Below are positions 62,120 through 64,000 of a DNA stretch of 64,000 nucleotides, piece after piece; position 1 is the stretch's first letter, and each line of letters opens with the position of its first letter. The notes below the pieces were generated by a model. The model did not search any database. It had not been told where the DNA came from and worked only from the letters and a program-made list of their open reading frames with translations. Source of the stretch: Streptomyces griseoloalbus. Lineage in GTDB: Bacteria; Actinomycetota; Actinomycetes; Streptomycetales; Streptomycetaceae. The translations under genes and the position numbers were made by a program. Where the stretch lies: the NCBI GenBank assembly GCA_014650015.1, contig BMUD01000007.1, forward strand, positions 62,001 through 126,000. The letters are read 5' to 3'.

Positions 62120-63061
62120 TCAGGTGCGGGCCCGGGGCGGGGACGGCGTGGGGGCACGGACGGCTGTGGGGGCGGCGGCCGGTGCGCGGCGGGGGCGGAG
62201 GGTGGTCAGCCAGGAGGCCAGGGCCACGGTCAGGCCCAGCGCGAGAAGCAGCCAGGACGCCGTGCGCAGCGTGGCGGTGAGGGCGTCGTAGACCGCGCCC
62301 GCCGCCGGGCGGTGGAGGCGGTCGGGCAGGTCGGCCAGGGTGAGGCGGCGGCCGATGGTGATCGCGAGGGCGAGCAGCGCGCCGCCCAGGGCGGTGCCCA
62401 GACCGGTGGCGGTGAGCGCACGGCGGCGGCACGCGGCGACGGCGATCCCGGTGACGGCGAGGACGACGGCCGCGAGCGGCAGCCAGAAGGCGGCGGCGTC
62501 CAGCACGTGATACCCCTTCCGGAGTCCGGCCACCTCCCCGGCCGGCACGACCGCGACCTCGGTGTGCTCGACGGGGATGCGGTGGGCGAAGGGCATGTGG
62601 TCGGCGGCGAGCCGCTGTCTCACCCGCGCGGTGACCGGGGCGAGGTCGACGGTGACCGGGCCCCGGGTGGCGGCGTCGTCGCGCAGGGCGTGCAGGACCG
62701 CGTCGTGGACGGCCCTGTTGCCCGCCTCCCACGCCACGCGGAACGCCTCGGTACGGGTGAACGAGCGCACCGCGTCCCGTACGAACGGTCCGACCGCGCT
62801 GTCCGCCGCGCTGTCCGCCGCGCCCGCGTCCAGTTCCCGTACGACTTCGTCCCCGACGGCGTCGGCGACCGCGTCGCGTACGTCCGGGTCGGCGGCCAGC
62901 GGCGCCATGGTGCCGACGTACCGGCCGGTGTCGGCGAGTCCGAACGCCGCCCAGGCCGCGAGCGTGCCGCAGGGGGCGAGCAGGCAGGCGAGGGCGACCA
63001 GCGTCGCCGACAGGGCGTTGCGCAGGCGCGTGCGGTGGGGGTCGATCCGGTGGAGGGGCAC
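62120..63061 (-). CDS. Membrane protein with one N-terminal and three C-terminal helices
   Basis: Predicted 313 residues; no family recognised. Helix 1 is ALSATLVALACLLAPCGTLA near residue 20. The next 150 residues are probably extracytoplasmic and helical (GRYVGTMAPLAADPDVRDAV, FRVAWEAGNRAVHDAV). Helices follow near 187-210, 218-240 and 270-295. The tail is Ala/Pro/Arg-rich. The frame stays open well upstream and could start at a GTG near 63215, adding a Pro/Arg-rich arm. GTG 63061 is preferred because GGAGAG precedes it. Confidence 0.6.
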   Translation of the reverse strand: MPLHRIDPHRTRLRNALSATLVALACLLAPCGTLAAWAAFGLADTGRYVGTMAPLAADPDVRDAVADAVGDEVVRELDAGAADSAADSAVGPFVRDAVRSFTRTEAFRVAWEAGNRAVHDAVLHALRDDAATRGPVTVDLAPVTARVRQRLAADHMPFAHRIPVEHTEVAVVPAGEVAGLRKGYHVLDAAAFWLPLAAVVLAVTGIAVAACRRRALTATGLGTALGGALLALAITIGRRLTLADLPDRLHRPAAGAVYDALTATLRTASWLLLALGLTVALASWLTTLRPRRAPAAAPTAVRAPTPSPPRART

Positions 63062-63444
63062 CTCTCCAGGCAAGGCGCCGGGGGCGGGGTGCGCGAGCGC
63101 TGGGCGCGCGTACGGGTGCAGTGGGGGGCCGAACGGGCGGTTGGGTGGAGGGCCGTGCCGGTGCGGGGCGGGGGTGGGTCGCGCGGCCCGGCGCCGACGG
63201 GGCGCCGCCGCGCCCACCCGTGCCGTCCCGGCGGCGCGACTGCCCGCGGTGGGTGGGGGCGGTTGCCGTGGCTGTGCGTGCTGCCCCGGCTGCGTCCGTC
63301 GGTAGGGGGTGGGAGCGGGCCCTGCCTGCCCGCGGTGGGCGGGGGCGCCGCCGCGCCCGCCCGTGCCGCCCCGGCGGCATGACTGCCCGCGGTGGGCGGG
63401 GCGGTTGCCGGCGCCGGACGTGCTGTCCTGAGCGGGGCCGCGCG
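63062..63444. other. GC-rich noncoding gap with imperfect repeats
   Basis: The 383-bp gap has two imperfect copies of about 80 bp starting at 63202 and 63345, plus a partial third around 63325 (CTGCCCGCGGTGGGCGGGG). I find no ORF with gene-like composition. Confidence 0.55.
63202..63425. repeat. Two imperfect direct repeats, 143 bp apart
   Basis: Copy A 63202-63282 and copy B 63345-63425 share GCGCCGCCGCGCCC, GACTGCCCGCGGTGGG and GCGGTTGCCG with scattered differences. Confidence 0.8.
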
Positions 63445-63885
63445 TCAACCGGTGGGGTGGCCCGTCGCGTCCTCGTGTGTGTAGAAGCGGTAGAACATCA
63501 CTCCGAACACGCCCGCCGCGACCGCCAGCCCCAGTGCCGTGGACCGCAGCACGCTTCCGGCGGCCTGGTTGAACAGGAAGCCGACCGCGATGCCGCTGAA
63601 GGCGGCCCAGAGCACCGCGTGCATCTCGCGCCGCAGTTTCGGGGCCAGGGCGAGGAGCGCCATGAAGGCCAGGGCGAACGCGAGGGCGGTGAGGAAGCCG
63701 AACAGGAGGTTGGAGCCGGTGACGGGCCCCGCGTCGCGCCGGTTGGCCGCCGCCCAGTAGCCGTACACGAGTCCGGTGAGGACGGGGACCGCCACCTTCG
63801 CCGCCCGGTGGGCCCGCCCGCTGAGGAGGTCGGTCGTGCCGGCCCGCCCGACCGGTCCCCGGGACCGGGGTGCCGCATGCGCCAT
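63445..63885 (-). CDS. Four-helix integral membrane protein
   Basis: Predicted 146 residues; no family recognised. After a basic N-terminus, four membrane helices: KVAVPVLTGLVYGYWAA, NLLFGFLTALAFALAFMALL, VLWAAFSGIAVGFLFNQAAG and ALGLAVAAGVFGVMFYRFYT. The loops are short and partly basic. ATG at 63885. It is the last gene in the window, followed by 115 bp with nothing evident. Confidence 0.72.
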   Translation of the reverse strand: MAHAAPRSRGPVGRAGTTDLLSGRAHRAAKVAVPVLTGLVYGYWAAANRRDAGPVTGSNLLFGFLTALAFALAFMALLALAPKLRREMHAVLWAAFSGIAVGFLFNQAAGSVLRSTALGLAVAAGVFGVMFYRFYTHEDATGHPTG

Positions 63886-64000
63886 GAGAGTGCTCCTCTC
63901 TCCCGCCCCCGCCTACCAGGGCACACCCCCCGCGAGCCGGTGGCAAGTCGGCTGCGCGAAGACCGCCGACGGGGACCGGATGCGGGCCGCACGGGCCCGT

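Noticed and set aside
63062-63946. Large N-terminal extension of the membrane protein at 62120-63061
   Set aside because: The frame is open, but most of it is Arg/Pro/Gly-rich repeat-derived sequence and it would overlap the gene at 63445-63885.

Overview
The window is a GC-rich (about 70% or more) stretch of a Streptomyces chromosome. The signs are strong G/C third-codon bias, GTG and TTG starts, 4-nt ATGA/GTGA overlaps inside operons, two perfect Streptomyces-type parS sites (GTTTCACGTGAAAC), a snapalysin protease, a proteasome-activator (Bpa/PafE-like) gene and duplicated branched-chain keto-acid dehydrogenase operons. From memory, the content and order (metG, aspS, GntR-MFS, paired Ser/Thr kinases, two bkd operons, paa genes) resemble the oriC-proximal core of the S. 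coelicolor chromosome; I could not check this.

Layout. 1-1.9 kb: 3' end of a DUF2252 gene, a J-domain protein and a rhodanese. 2.1-5.7 kb: minus-strand operon paaABCDE for the phenylacetyl-CoA epoxidase. 6.0-9.2 kb: a DUF5819-HTTM membrane pair, the HTTM gene carrying an exact 102-bp in-frame tandem duplication, then a TrmH-type methyltransferase. 9.3-13.2 kb: paaN, a paaH-type 3-hydroxyacyl-CoA dehydrogenase and a TetR regulator. 13.2-17.6 kb: an Lrp regulator divergent from a first bkd (E1alpha-E1beta-E2) operon, ending in a 65-bp tandem repeat. 17.9-21.4 kb: MobA-like protein, MoeA and a TrkA-type K+ channel. 21.6-24.6 kb: a DrrAB-type ABC exporter and a quinone oxidoreductase. 24.7-30.0 kb: a secreted, membrane-anchored protein, Bpa, and two divergent membrane Ser/Thr kinases. 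30.4-34.0 kb: the second bkd operon. 34.0-35.0 kb: an accessory BRO-N gene with a small HTH gene. 35.2-41.5 kb: D-Ala-D-Ala carboxypeptidase, GntR-MFS, an MDMPI-type protein, a nitrilase-family amidohydrolase, a LURP-one protein and a DUF6458 protein. 41.6-47.2 kb: M18 aminopeptidase, acyl-CoA dehydrogenase, SseB-like protein, a pirin gene that has lost its 5' third, and a membrane-protein gene split by a TAA. 47.2-54.4 kb: PAS-GAF-SpoIIE phosphatase, aspS, a PD-(D/E)XK-like gene, a PH-domain protein and metG. 54.5-64 kb: VWA protein, PHO-boxed phoX, LysR with divergent snapalysin, and three membrane or secreted proteins.

How the genes work together. Phenylacetate epoxidation (paaABCDE), PaaN, the hydroxyacyl-CoA dehydrogenase, the TetR regulator and the first bkd operon look like one catabolic regulon. 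A 20-bp sequence is identical upstream of paaA and in the paaN/paaH divergent region, and a close variant lies upstream of the first bkd operon. All three regions also share a second 12-mer, CTGTGGANAACC. The second bkd operon lacks both and has its own 14-bp palindrome. The bkd enzymes supply branched acyl-CoA primers and degrade Val/Leu/Ile; the E3 subunit is not in the window.

The most noteworthy points are the shared-motif regulon; the HTTM duplication; a 37-bp repeat that copies the nitrilase 3' end so that all three frames end in nearly the same peptide; the two damaged genes at 45.7-47.2 kb; and a nested 37-bp dyad upstream of the acyl-CoA dehydrogenase.
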